This document shows, piece by piece, positions 1 to 5,666 of a stretch of 6,178 nt of DNA. A program made the position numbers and the translations under genes. Under the pieces are notes generated by a model. The model was given only the letters and a program-made list of their open reading frames with translations. It did not search any database and was not told the origin of the DNA. How positions within the stretch are numbered: position 1 is the stretch's first letter; every line of letters starts with the position of its first letter. Source of the DNA: Nitrospirota bacterium (GTDB lineage: Bacteria > Nitrospinota > Nitrospinia > Nitrospinales > VA-1); NCBI GenBank assembly GCA_003235465.1, contig QJWD01000092.1, forward strand, positions 1-6,178, written 5' to 3'.

Positions 1-65
1 AAGCCCTGGGCAGCCGCTAATATTCTGTCCTGACTGTATTTTCTTTCCGGGCCTAAATGGAACGC
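1..65. other. Left-edge leader before etfA, no supported gene
   Basis: This stretch may contain the last few codons of an upstream gene: one frame reads five codons from base 3 and stops with TAA at 18-20. It is far too short to identify. In most genomes etfB precedes etfA, but no EtfB C-terminus can be recognised here. A T-rich stretch lies at 38-46. I see no convincing promoter. Confidence 0.3.
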
Positions 66-1049
66 ATGAAAGACTATATCGTGGTCGTCGACCCGATCAA
101 GGACCGCATCAAGCCGGTAACCTTCGAGGTGCTTGCCGCAGCGCGCGATCTGGCGGACCGGACCGATGGCCGCGTCACCGCCGTTCATCCTGGCGTGGTG
201 GACGAGGTCTTCACGGCAAGCCTTGTTCAGAACGGCGCGGACCGGGTAATTCTATTGGATAACGAGGCCCTTTCTCCCTATTCCGCTGCGGCCTGGCTGT
301 CTGTTCTGGAAGCCTTTTTAACCGGCGAATCTGCCGAGGCGGTGCTTCTGTCCGCCACCGTGCAGGGCAAGGAACTGGCGGCGGCGCTGTCGGCGCGGCT
401 GAATGTCGGCCTGGCCAGCGATTGCATCGCCTTTGATGTGGCGGAGGACCTCACCCTCAGGCGTCCGGTTAACGCCGGCAAAGCCATTGCTGCATGGGGG
501 TTTGACGACCGGCGGCCGCGCATTTTAACGCTTCGGCCCAATATGTTTCGCGGGCCGGGCGCCGATGCCTCGCGCGTGGGTGATGTAGAGGTGCACGAGG
601 TGACGCTTGCCGAAGAGTCGCTTGCTCTTAAAATCAAGGACATCGTCAGGGAAACCGGCGCATTGCTCGATATCAGCGAGGCGCGGGTGGTTGTTTCCGG
701 CGGCCTAGGCATGCAGGGCCCGGAGCATTTTCATTTGCTCGAATCCCTGGCGGGGGTCCTTGGCGGCGCCGTTGGCGCCAGCCGGCCCGTGGTCGACAAC
801 GGCTGGCGGCCTTATTCCAACCAAGTTGGCCAGACCGGTCGCACCATTTCTCCGGATCTATATATCGCTTGCGGCATTTCTGGCGCGGTGCAGCACCTGG
901 CTGGAATGTCGTCGGCCAAGTGTATTGTCGCCATCAATACCGACCCGCACGCGGCGATTTTTTCCGTCGCCGATTATGGCCTTGTCGCCGATGTGCTCGA
1001 GGCCCTTCCGTTGCTCACCGCGGAATTCAGGCGGATTCTCGGTGGCTAG
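66..1049 (+). CDS. etfA: Electron transfer flavoprotein alpha subunit (EtfA/FixB)
   Basis: This is the FAD-binding alpha subunit of the heterodimeric electron transfer flavoprotein. The complex takes electrons from acyl-CoA and related dehydrogenases and passes them to a quinone oxidoreductase or, in bifurcating forms, to other partners. The protein is 327 residues from ATG 66, a usual family length. The N-terminal half is the alpha/beta ETF domain. The C-terminal FAD domain starts near SGGLG (211-215) and carries GQTG (255-258), ISGAVQH (271-277), NTDP (291-294) and VADYG (301-305), all hallmark FAD-contact segments. An in-frame ATG at 57 adds three residues. I prefer 66 because GGA lies just upstream and family proteins usually begin M-K-x-I/Y-V. 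rsmG begins 6 bases after the stop, so the two are probably cotranscribed. The partner etfB is not visible in the window. The family call is firm; the dehydrogenase partner cannot be told. Confidence 0.95.
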   Translation: MKDYIVVVDPIKDRIKPVTFEVLAAARDLADRTDGRVTAVHPGVVDEVFTASLVQNGADRVILLDNEALSPYSAAAWLSVLEAFLTGESAEAVLLSATVQGKELAAALSARLNVGLASDCIAFDVAEDLTLRRPVNAGKAIAAWGFDDRRPRILTLRPNMFRGPGADASRVGDVEVHEVTLAEESLALKIKDIVRETGALLDISEARVVVSGGLGMQGPEHFHLLESLAGVLGGAVGASRPVVDNGWRPYSNQVGQTGRTISPDLYIACGISGAVQHLAGMSSAKCIVAINTDPHAAIFSVADYGLVADVLEALPLLTAEFRRILGG

Positions 1050-1055
1050 ACCTTG

Positions 1056-1703
1056 ATGGACGTTTCGGCCCTCGTTTTAACAATCCTTCAGGACCCGCGC
1101 CTAAAGCTTCCCACGCTATCCGACCCCGAAGGCGTGTCGGTGCAGATTGCCGATTACCTCGCCCTGCTCCGAAAGTGGAACAGCCGCATCAACCTCACCT
1201 CGGATAAGGACCCGGGCACCCTGGTCACCCGCCATGTGTTCGACTCGCTGCTCTATTTTCATGGGCTAGAGGCTCAGGGAGACACGGCGGACATCGGCAG
1301 TGGAGCTGGTTTTCCCGGCATCCCCATCAATCTGGTCGACCCCGGTCGTTCCCTGGTTCTGGTCGAGGGGCAAAGGAAGCGCGCCAGTTTTCTGGAGGAG
1401 GTGGTGCGCCGGCTTGGCCTGCCCGGGGTGCGGGTGGTCCGTTCCCGGGCTGAGGATCTTCCCCCCATATATAATGAGCGTTTTGATTTTGTCCTGTTCA
1501 AGGCGGTGGCTCCGCTGATGGATTGCCTTCGCCTCGCAGCCCCCTTGCTTTCGCCCGGGGGGCGGGCGGTGATTAAAAAGGAGCCGGGGGATGCCTCTCC
1601 ATCTGGCGAATTTTCTCCGCTTCGGCCGCTGCCGCCGATCCCCATCGAGAGTTATTCCGGGCGACCCTCGCAACTCACTATTTTTCAAAAATGTTCCACG
1701 TGA
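1056..1703 (+). CDS. rsmG: 16S rRNA (guanine(527)-N7)-methyltransferase RsmG (GidB)
   Basis: This SAM-dependent enzyme methylates N7 of G527 in the 530 loop of 16S rRNA; its loss gives low-level streptomycin resistance in several bacteria. The protein is 215 residues from ATG 1056. A TTG at 1053 would add one residue, but ATG is the better choice. Visible motifs are NLT (46-48), RHVFDSL (59-65), the SAM-binding loop DIGSGAGFPGIP (79-90), an acidic Glu after the second strand (VLVEGQRKR, near 101-109), RAED (131-134) and KAVAPL (149-154). Most homologues have Arg where this one has Lys149. The region after GGRAVIKKEPG (168-178) is short and Pro/Ser-rich and lacks the typical KG-x-x helix segment. 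The TGA stop lies inside a parS site. Placement just before parAB is the classic gidB-soj-spo0J order. Confidence 0.95.
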   Translation: MDVSALVLTILQDPRLKLPTLSDPEGVSVQIADYLALLRKWNSRINLTSDKDPGTLVTRHVFDSLLYFHGLEAQGDTADIGSGAGFPGIPINLVDPGRSLVLVEGQRKRASFLEEVVRRLGLPGVRVVRSRAEDLPPIYNERFDFVLFKAVAPLMDCLRLAAPLLSPGGRAVIKKEPGDASPSGEFSPLRPLPPIPIESYSGRPSQLTIFQKCST

Positions 1704-1707
1704 AACA
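1692..1707. promoter_or_regulatory. parS: parS centromere site bound by ParB
   Basis: The sequence TGTTCCACGTGAAACA matches the bacterial parS consensus TGTTNCACGTGAAACA at every fixed position. It has the CACGTG core and one imperfect arm pair (TTCC against GAAA), as the consensus allows. ParB, encoded about 1 kb downstream, is expected to load here as a CTP-dependent clamp and spread. The rsmG stop codon TGA (1701-1703) falls inside the site, so the last rsmG codons are constrained by it. I found no second parS-like match in the window. One other CACGTG, at 3892, lacks the flanks. Confidence 0.9.
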
Positions 1708-1934
1708 AAGCGTCCCACCCGTCGCCTGAGCGGCAAATCGATTATACCCGCAAAAAATACGGCTCGCCGAAATAGTGCTTTGCCGCCCCGCCGAATTGTG
1801 GTAGTTTAAACGAAATCAAACCCATTGAATTCCGGCGAGCCCGCGGGCCCCAACCGGTGCAGATATAGATTAAGATCATTCGATCACCTGTGGATCCGGC
1901 CTTGCCGGTGGCGGGGGAGCGGAGCGCCTCCACG
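1708..1934. other. rsmG-parA intergenic region with palindromes
   Basis: No gene is supported in this stretch. It contains the perfect 10-bp palindrome GCCCGCGGGC (1839-1848). A 5-bp stem CCGGC/GCCGG with a 3-base loop lies at 1896-1908. A small hairpin GGAG/CTCC with loop CGC (1921-1931) includes the likely parA ribosome-binding sequence. A weak sigma70-like pair, TTGCCG (1780-1785) with TAGTTT (1802-1807) and a 16-base spacer, is a possible parA promoter; its -10 match is poor. The middle part (about 1741-1830) is richer in A/T than the flanking genes, which fits a promoter region. Confidence 0.4.
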
Positions 1935-2735
1935 ATGGGAAAAATAATCTGCATCGCAAATCAGAAGGGCGGGGTGGGCAAGACCACCACGGCGATCAAC
2001 CTGGCGGCCTGCATTGCGGTTGCCGGCAAGCGGGTGCTATTGGTGGATTCGGACCCCCAGGGCAACGCCACCAGCGGCCTGGGCTTGACCCTGGCGGTGG
2101 GTGAGCGCGGAATTTATGAACTCCTGATGCAGGAGGCAAAGCGCGCCGAAGTCACCCGCCCGACCCTGATCGACACTCTGGAGCTCATCCCCGCGTCGGT
2201 GGATCTGGCCGGGGCCGAGATCGAACTGGTCAATCAGGAGCAGCGGGAAAAACGTCTGAAAAGCGTGCTTTCCGGAGTGGAGGGGGAATACGATTATATA
2301 TTCATCGATTGCCCGCCCTCCCTGGGGCTTTTGACGCTAAACGCCCTTGCCGCGGCGCACACGGTGCTCATCCCCATGCAGTGCGAATATTATGCGCTGC
2401 AGGGCCTGAGCCACCTGCTTAAAACGTTGAAATTGGTGAAAAACGCCATCAATCCCGAGCTCAAGGTCGAGGGCATCCTGCTCACCATGTTTGATGGCCG
2501 CACCCTGCTCGCCACCCAGGTGAAGGAACAGGTGACGCGTTATTTCAAGGAATTTCTATTGAACACGGTGATTCCGCGCAACGTGCGACTGAGCGAAGCG
2601 CCCAGCCACGGCAAGCCAGTGGTGCTTTACGCCAACCGCTCGACAGGCGCCGACTCGTATGTCGAACTGGCGCAGGAGATCATCGCCAGGGGCAAACACA
2701 ACAAACCCGCCGGACAGCCGGCCAGCCACCTATGA
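1935..2735 (+). CDS. parA: Chromosome partitioning ATPase ParA (Soj)
   Basis: This is the Walker-type ATPase of the ParABS system. It binds DNA nonspecifically as an ATP dimer, and its ATPase is stimulated by the N-terminus of ParB, which drives segregation of the origin region. The protein is 266 residues from ATG 1935, the length usual for chromosomal Soj-type ParA, with no N-terminal DNA-binding domain of the plasmid type. It has the deviant Walker A KGGVGKTT (11-18) with the signature lysine, the Walker A' segment VDSDPQGNATSG (37-48), Walker B YIFIDCPPS (121-129) and the C-terminal RLSEAPSHGKPV segment (218-229). An upstream in-frame GTG at 1890 would add 15 residues. I reject it because it lacks a ribosome-binding site and family proteins start directly with MxKIIxIANQKGG. 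A GGAG at 1921-1924 serves ATG 1935. The stop overlaps the parB start. Confidence 0.97.
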   Translation: MGKIICIANQKGGVGKTTTAINLAACIAVAGKRVLLVDSDPQGNATSGLGLTLAVGERGIYELLMQEAKRAEVTRPTLIDTLELIPASVDLAGAEIELVNQEQREKRLKSVLSGVEGEYDYIFIDCPPSLGLLTLNALAAAHTVLIPMQCEYYALQGLSHLLKTLKLVKNAINPELKVEGILLTMFDGRTLLATQVKEQVTRYFKEFLLNTVIPRNVRLSEAPSHGKPVVLYANRSTGADSYVELAQEIIARGKHNKPAGQPASHL

Positions 2736-3589
2736 ACCGGGATGCACTGGGAAAGGGCATCAACGCCCTGATCCCCAATTTTGAAGAAGGCCTGAAAGAG
2801 AAAACCCCGCCCGCTGGCGTGGTGGAACTCCTCGTCGACGAGATTTTCCCCAACCCGCTGCAGCCGCGCAAGCATTTTGACGATGAGAAGCTTGAGGAGC
2901 TGGTGCAGTCGATACGCGAAAACGGCGTGCTGCAGCCGGTGATCGTGCAGAAACGGGCTAACGGCTACGAGCTGGTGGTGGGGGAGCGGCGCTGGCGCGC
3001 CAGCCAGAAGGCGCAGCTGAAAAAGATCCCGGTGATCATACGCGAAGTCAGCGAGACCCGGTCGCTTGAAATCGCGCTCATTGAAAACATCCAAAGGCAG
3101 GACTTGAACCCCATCGAGGAAGCGGAAGCATTCGCCCGTTTGGGCGATGAGTTCGGGCTGACGCAGGAGAACCTGGCCAAGCGGCTTGGCAAGAGCCGCG
3201 TCGCCATCACCAACACGCTCAGGCTGCTCAACCTGCCGGGCAACGTCAAGCAGGATCTCATTTCCGGCCGCCTCTCCGCGGGGCACGCGCGCGCGCTGCT
3301 CGGCCTGGACAACGAAAAGGAAATCGAAACCCTGAGGCGCGAGGTGGTCAAAAAGGGCCTGAGCGTCCGCGAAACCGAGGACAAGGTTCGCCGCGTGAAA
3401 AGCGCCGCTGGCAAGGCGAAGCCAGCGGCGAAGGACGTGTTCATCCGCGATGTCGAGGCGCGTCTGAAACGGCGGCTCGGCACCAAGGTGGACCTCATCC
3501 CGCATAAGGACGGCGGCCGCATGGTGATTCATTATTATTCCGTCGACGATCTCGACCGGCTGCTGGACCTTATCGCCCCGAAAAGCTGA
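2732..3589 (+). CDS. parB: Chromosome partitioning protein ParB (Spo0J)
   Basis: ParB is the parS-binding CTPase clamp that nucleates at the centromere, spreads along DNA and stimulates ParA. The protein is 285 residues, typical for chromosomal ParB. The N-terminus has the LGKGINALIP motif (6-15), the likely ParA-stimulating peptide. The CTP-binding domain shows the NPLQPR segment (41-46), the GERRWR box (84-89) and ENIQRQDLNPIEEAEAF (118-134). The helix-turn-helix for parS lies near 143-168 (LTQENLAKRLGKSRVAI), followed by SAGHARALLGL (182-192). A basic, Ala/Lys-rich linker (221-234) leads to the C-terminal dimerisation domain (about 236-285). ATG 2732 overlaps the parA stop as ATGA, which implies translational coupling. 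All expected motifs are intact. Confidence 0.97.
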   Translation: MNRDALGKGINALIPNFEEGLKEKTPPAGVVELLVDEIFPNPLQPRKHFDDEKLEELVQSIRENGVLQPVIVQKRANGYELVVGERRWRASQKAQLKKIPVIIREVSETRSLEIALIENIQRQDLNPIEEAEAFARLGDEFGLTQENLAKRLGKSRVAITNTLRLLNLPGNVKQDLISGRLSAGHARALLGLDNEKEIETLRREVVKKGLSVRETEDKVRRVKSAAGKAKPAAKDVFIRDVEARLKRRLGTKVDLIPHKDGGRMVIHYYSVDDLDRLLDLIAPKS

Positions 3590-3624
3590 TATCCATGAAC
3601 GAATCGGAAGCACATTCATAAAAA

Positions 3625-3629
3625 AGGAG
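3625..3629 (+). promoter_or_regulatory. Strong ribosome-binding site of first bactofilin gene
   Basis: AGGAG lies 7 bases before ATG 3637, preceded by an A-run (3619-3625, within CATAAAAAAGG). This fixes the start of the bactofilin gene and suggests stronger translation than its neighbours. I see no promoter in the 47-base parB-bactofilin gap, so readthrough from the par operon is likely. Confidence 0.75.
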
Positions 3630-3636
3630 AGTCCCC

Positions 3637-4050
3637 ATGGTCATCAAGAGGGAGGATAATCAATTAAAAGCCTATATGGGCGAGGATGCGTCGTTCAACG
3701 GCTCGCTCAGTTTCGAGGGCACGGTGCGCATCGACGGCAAGTTCGAGGGCCAGGTGAAAACCGGAGACACCCTCATCATCGGAGAAACCGGCGAGGTTTC
3801 CGCCGAAGTGACCGCCGGCACGGTGATCTGCAAGGGCAAGCTCGACGGCAACATCATCGCCTCGCAGAAGATCGAGATCCACGCCAACAGCCACGTGTCG
3901 GGCAGCATCAAAACGCCGTCGCTCCTGGTCGAGGTTGGCGCCATTCTCGACGGCCAGTGCCAGATGACCACGGGCGAAGGCAAGGTCCTGAAACTTGTCA
4001 AAACGCGCGAGGGAGAAGGCGCCCAGGGCACAGGCAGCGCGGGCCACTGA
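3637..4050 (+). CDS. Bactofilin family cytoskeletal protein (short form)
   Basis: Bactofilins (formerly DUF583/CcmA) form nucleotide-independent filaments from a right-handed beta-helix and act in cell shape, polarity, stalk formation and, in myxobacteria, placement of the ParABS machinery. The protein is 137 residues. The beta-helix covers about residues 15-112, with repeating G-x-(I/V)-x-G turns: FNGSLSFEGTVRIDGKFEG, GEVSAEVTAGTVICKGKLDG, HVSGSIKTPSLLVEVGAILDG. The N-terminal tail (MVIKREDNQLKAY) is short and charged, and the C-terminal tail (about 113-137) is Gly/Glu/Lys-rich and probably disordered. There is no signal peptide or membrane segment. The gene lies 47 bases after parB and 17 bases before rsmI, so it probably belongs to the par transcript. 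A role with ParAB is inferred from position only. It aligns without gaps over 96 residues with the second bactofilin of the window. Confidence 0.92.
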   Translation: MVIKREDNQLKAYMGEDASFNGSLSFEGTVRIDGKFEGQVKTGDTLIIGETGEVSAEVTAGTVICKGKLDGNIIASQKIEIHANSHVSGSIKTPSLLVEVGAILDGQCQMTTGEGKVLKLVKTREGEGAQGTGSAGH

Positions 4051-4067
4051 GCCTTAAAGGCGGCGTC

Positions 4068-4745
4068 ATGACCGGAACGCTTTACATCGTCAGCACGCCG
4101 ATTGGGAACCTGGGGGACATCAGCCACCGGGCGCTTGAGATGCTAAGGAGCGTGAAGCTCATCGCCGCCGAAGACACGCGCCGCACCCGCAACCTGCTCA
4201 CCCATTACGGCATCGCCACGCCGCTCACCAGTTTCAACAGCTTCAACAAGATGAAAAAGGGCGATCACCTGATCGCCCTGCTCACAGAGGGCAAAGACAT
4301 CGCCCTGGTTTCAGACGCCGGCACGCCGGGGGTTTCCGACCCGCTCTACCACCTGGTCACCCGCGCGGTGGCGGGGGGCATCGCCCTCTCGCCGGTTCCC
4401 GGCGCTTCGGCGGCGCTGGCGGCGCTCACCGTCTCCGGCCTGCCGATGGACCGTTTCGTCTTCGAGGGTTTCCTGCCAAGAAAGAAGGGCCGCAAAAAAC
4501 TCCTGTCCGCGCTGGCTCTTGAGCGCCGCACCCTGGTGCTTTTCGAATCCCCCAACAGGATCGGCAAAACGTTGCGGGAACTCCACGAGGTGATGGGCGA
4601 CCGGCCGGCGGCGCTCGCCCGCGAACTCACGAAATTGCACGAGGAGGTGTTGCGTGGCACCCTAGGCGAGCTGGCCGAAAAAGCGGCGGCAAGAACCTTC
4701 AAGGGCGAAATCACCCTCGTGATCGGCGCGGCGGAAAAACCCTAA
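4068..4745 (+). CDS. rsmI: 16S rRNA (cytidine(1402)-2'-O)-methyltransferase RsmI
   Basis: RsmI adds a 2'-O-methyl group to C1402 in the decoding centre of 16S rRNA, using SAM. It belongs to the tetrapyrrole-methylase fold. The protein is 225 residues from ATG 4068, with AAAGG (4056-4060) 7 bases upstream. The open frame extends upstream to 3957, but that part lies inside the bactofilin gene and reads as an Arg/Gly-rich shadow. Family motifs seen are LYIVSTPIGNLGDIS (5-19), AAEDTRRTRNLL (33-44), SDAGTPGVSDP (82-92), PVPGASA (109-115), FEGFLPRK (132-139), LFESPNRI (158-165), ARELTKLHEE (184-193) and KGEITLVI (212-219). The protein ends right after the methylase domain and lacks the extra C-terminal domain of the 286-residue E. 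coli enzyme, as in many shorter homologues. It sits between two bactofilin genes. Confidence 0.95.
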   Translation: MTGTLYIVSTPIGNLGDISHRALEMLRSVKLIAAEDTRRTRNLLTHYGIATPLTSFNSFNKMKKGDHLIALLTEGKDIALVSDAGTPGVSDPLYHLVTRAVAGGIALSPVPGASAALAALTVSGLPMDRFVFEGFLPRKKGRKKLLSALALERRTLVLFESPNRIGKTLRELHEVMGDRPAALARELTKLHEEVLRGTLGELAEKAAARTFKGEITLVIGAAEKP

Positions 4746-4980
4746 TAAATTGATAACAAGAACCTTTCTGAATTCTGGCGGGGGCGCTCAAGGAGCGGTT
4801 CCAGAGCCTGTGTGGCCAGGAAGCCGGGCGCGGGCAAGGAAAGCCTTGCAAAAACCTGAAATTGGAGTAAAAAAACGGTTTTAAGAGCCGGTTTTTCTGT
4901 TATTCTTCAGGTATCCCGGAATCTAAAGTGTCAAAGGGCCGCAGCGTCTCAACCCTGAGTGGAGCCTCGCGGCGGCGGGC
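4746..4980. other. rsmI to second bactofilin intergenic region
   Basis: No gene is supported. The region holds a 5-bp hairpin CGCTC/GAGCG with loop AAG (4785-4797), a bulged inverted repeat around 4797-4826 without a T-run, and the A/T-flanked hairpin at 4871-4896 listed separately. A weak promoter-like pair, TTGCAA (4846-4851) with TAAAAA (4868-4873) and a 16-base spacer, is possible. The right part (4935-4980) is very GC-rich and forms the leader of the second bactofilin gene. Confidence 0.35.
4871..4897 (+). terminator. Weak Rho-independent terminator-like hairpin after rsmI
   Basis: Left arm AAAAACGG (4871-4878) pairs with CCG, a bulged G, then TTTTT (4888-4896) around a 9-base loop. The right arm runs into a T-rich tract (TTTTTCTGTTATTC). 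Only three G-C pairs hold the stem, and it lies about 125 bases past the rsmI stop, so termination is uncertain. The flanking A and T tracts would allow function in either direction. Confidence 0.35.
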
Positions 4981-4985
4981 GGAGG
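4981..4985 (+). promoter_or_regulatory. Ribosome-binding site that decides the TTG start at 4992
   Basis: A perfect GGAGG core lies 6 bases before TTG 4992. The alternative GTG start at 4959 has no comparable site upstream and would add an eleven-residue Arg/Gly-rich stretch that looks like translated leader. The site therefore points to TTG as the true start of the second bactofilin. Confidence 0.7.
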
Positions 4986-4991
4986 TGTCGA

Positions 4992-5579
4992 TTGTTCAAG
5001 CTATTTGCCGATGAAGAACGAGCCCAGCCGGTGTTGAACGTGCTCACCGACCAGGAGTACGAATTCATCGCCGGCAAGGACCCGGCCGGCACCTACGACC
5101 GCGCCACCCGCGAAAGCATTTACTGGATCCTCGAAAAGCTCGAGGAAGCCGGCCGCAGGGGCTCGCGCTACGAAAGAAAACTCTACCGCCGCTTCATCGA
5201 TGCGAATTTCGGCATCCTGCTCGGCGAGGGGGACCGCGTCACTGGCAACATCCAGCACGCGGGCGGGCTCACCGTGAAAGGCCGATTCGACGGCGAGATC
5301 CGCGTCAAGGACACGCTCACGGTGGAGAAGACCGGTGTCGTTTACGCCAACATCCTCGCCGAGACCGTGGTCTGCATGGGTGAAATCCAGGGCGATGTGC
5401 AGGCGAGCAAATTCATCCGCATCACCCAGGACGGCCGCGTGCAGGGGGAGATTCACGCCCCGAGCGTGCAAATGGAAGAGGGGGCGAGCCTGGACGGCCA
5501 TTGTCAGGTGAAAGCTTGGCCCACGATCACGCAGGAAAAACAGGGCTGGCAGAAAAGACGGTTCCGACTGCCGGCCTGA
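4992..5579 (+). CDS. Bactofilin family protein with N-terminal extension
   Basis: This is a second polymer-forming cytoskeletal protein of the bactofilin family. It is 195 residues from TTG 4992, or 206 from GTG 4959. Residues 1-76 are a non-bactofilin extension: MFKLFADEER, then LTDQEYEFIAG (18-28) and a charged, probably helical part (ATRESIYWILEKLEEAGRR, 38-56; SRYERKLYRRFID, 58-70). The beta-helix runs from about 78 to 173, with turns such as VTGNI, VKGRFDGEI, MGEIQGDVQ and VQGEIHAP, and ends in DGHCQV. The tail (174-195) is basic. Over 96 residues it aligns without gaps with the first bactofilin, about 37 identities by my hand count, so the two are divergent paralogues. The MF-K start resembles the short N-terminal membrane-binding peptides known from some bactofilins; this is inference. 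There is no transmembrane segment or signal peptide. The gene is separated from rsmI by 246 bases and may have its own promoter. Confidence 0.9.
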   Translation: MFKLFADEERAQPVLNVLTDQEYEFIAGKDPAGTYDRATRESIYWILEKLEEAGRRGSRYERKLYRRFIDANFGILLGEGDRVTGNIQHAGGLTVKGRFDGEIRVKDTLTVEKTGVVYANILAETVVCMGEIQGDVQASKFIRITQDGRVQGEIHAPSVQMEEGASLDGHCQVKAWPTITQEKQGWQKRRFRLPA

Positions 5580-5580
5580 C

Positions 5581-5637
5581 CCGCCTTATTTATTTGTTTG
5601 ATTCAAAATGGTTTATAAGTAAAATGAAGGCGGTTTT
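5581..5637 (+). terminator. Rho-independent terminator-like hairpin after second bactofilin
   Basis: Starting 2 bases after the bactofilin stop, CCGCCTT (5581-5587) pairs perfectly with AAGGCGG (5627-5633), and the stem is followed directly by TTTT (5634-5637). The 39-base interior is AT-rich and can extend the stem imperfectly (TTTATTTG against TAAGTAAAAT). The loop is long for a classic terminator, so efficiency is uncertain. The position and T-tract fit the end of the transcript. Confidence 0.5.
5598..5625 (+). promoter_or_regulatory. Candidate sigma70-type promoter for argH
   Basis: TTGATT (5598-5603) and TAAAAT (5620-5625) are separated by 16 bases, with 4 of 6 and 5 of 6 matches to the -35 and -10 consensus. 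A second -10-like TATAAG lies at 5614-5619. The AT-rich tract stands out from the GC-rich surroundings. Transcription would start near 5632 and give argH a leader of roughly 95 bases. The elements overlap the loop of the preceding terminator-like hairpin. Confidence 0.4.
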
Positions 5638-5640
5638 AAA

Positions 5641-5666
5641 AGCCCGTGGGCAATAACCCCAGGGCT
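5641..5666 (+). other. Hairpin in the argH leader
   Basis: AGCCC-(G)-TGGG (5641-5650) pairs with CCCA-GGGCT (5658-5666), giving nine base pairs with one bulged G and loop CAATAAC. No T-run follows, so it is unlikely to be a terminator. It may be a leader structure of argH. I do not recognise it as a known riboswitch or as an ArgR operator. Confidence 0.45.

Noticed and set aside
1..13. AAGCCCTGGGCA at the left edge resembling AAGCCCGTGGGCA at 5640
   Set aside because: The match is short, needs a gap and does not extend, so it is probably chance.
1691..1729. Twelve-codon frame starting MFHVKQ across parS
   Set aside because: The peptide is simply the translation of the parS sequence. It has no ribosome-binding site, is not in frame with parA and stops after 12 codons.
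1890..1934. Fifteen-residue N-terminal extension of ParA from GTG 1890
   Set aside because: There is no ribosome-binding site before GTG, and ParA proteins of this type start directly before the Walker A motif, as ATG 1935 does.
2627..3619. Long 330-codon open frame on the minus strand across parB
   Set aside because: It lies antisense to parB, which has every family motif. Long antisense frames are common opposite GC-rich genes, and the translation matches no family I recognise.
3595..3621. Eight-codon frame between parB and the first bactofilin
   Set aside because: It is too short, has no ribosome-binding site and shows nothing to support a real peptide.
3887..3902. CACGTG core inside the first bactofilin gene as a second parS
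   Set aside because: Only the 6-base core matches; the TGTT and AAACA flanks are absent, so ParB binding is not expected.
3664..4047. Minus-strand frame opposite the first bactofilin, and a similar one at 5001-5501
   Set aside because: Both mirror the repetitive beta-helix genes on the + strand, have no ribosome-binding site and look like low-complexity shadows.
3957..4067. Upstream extension of the RsmI frame
   Set aside because: The extension lies within the bactofilin coding region, reads as Arg/Gly-rich shadow sequence, and ATG 4068 has a good ribosome-binding site and a family-typical start.
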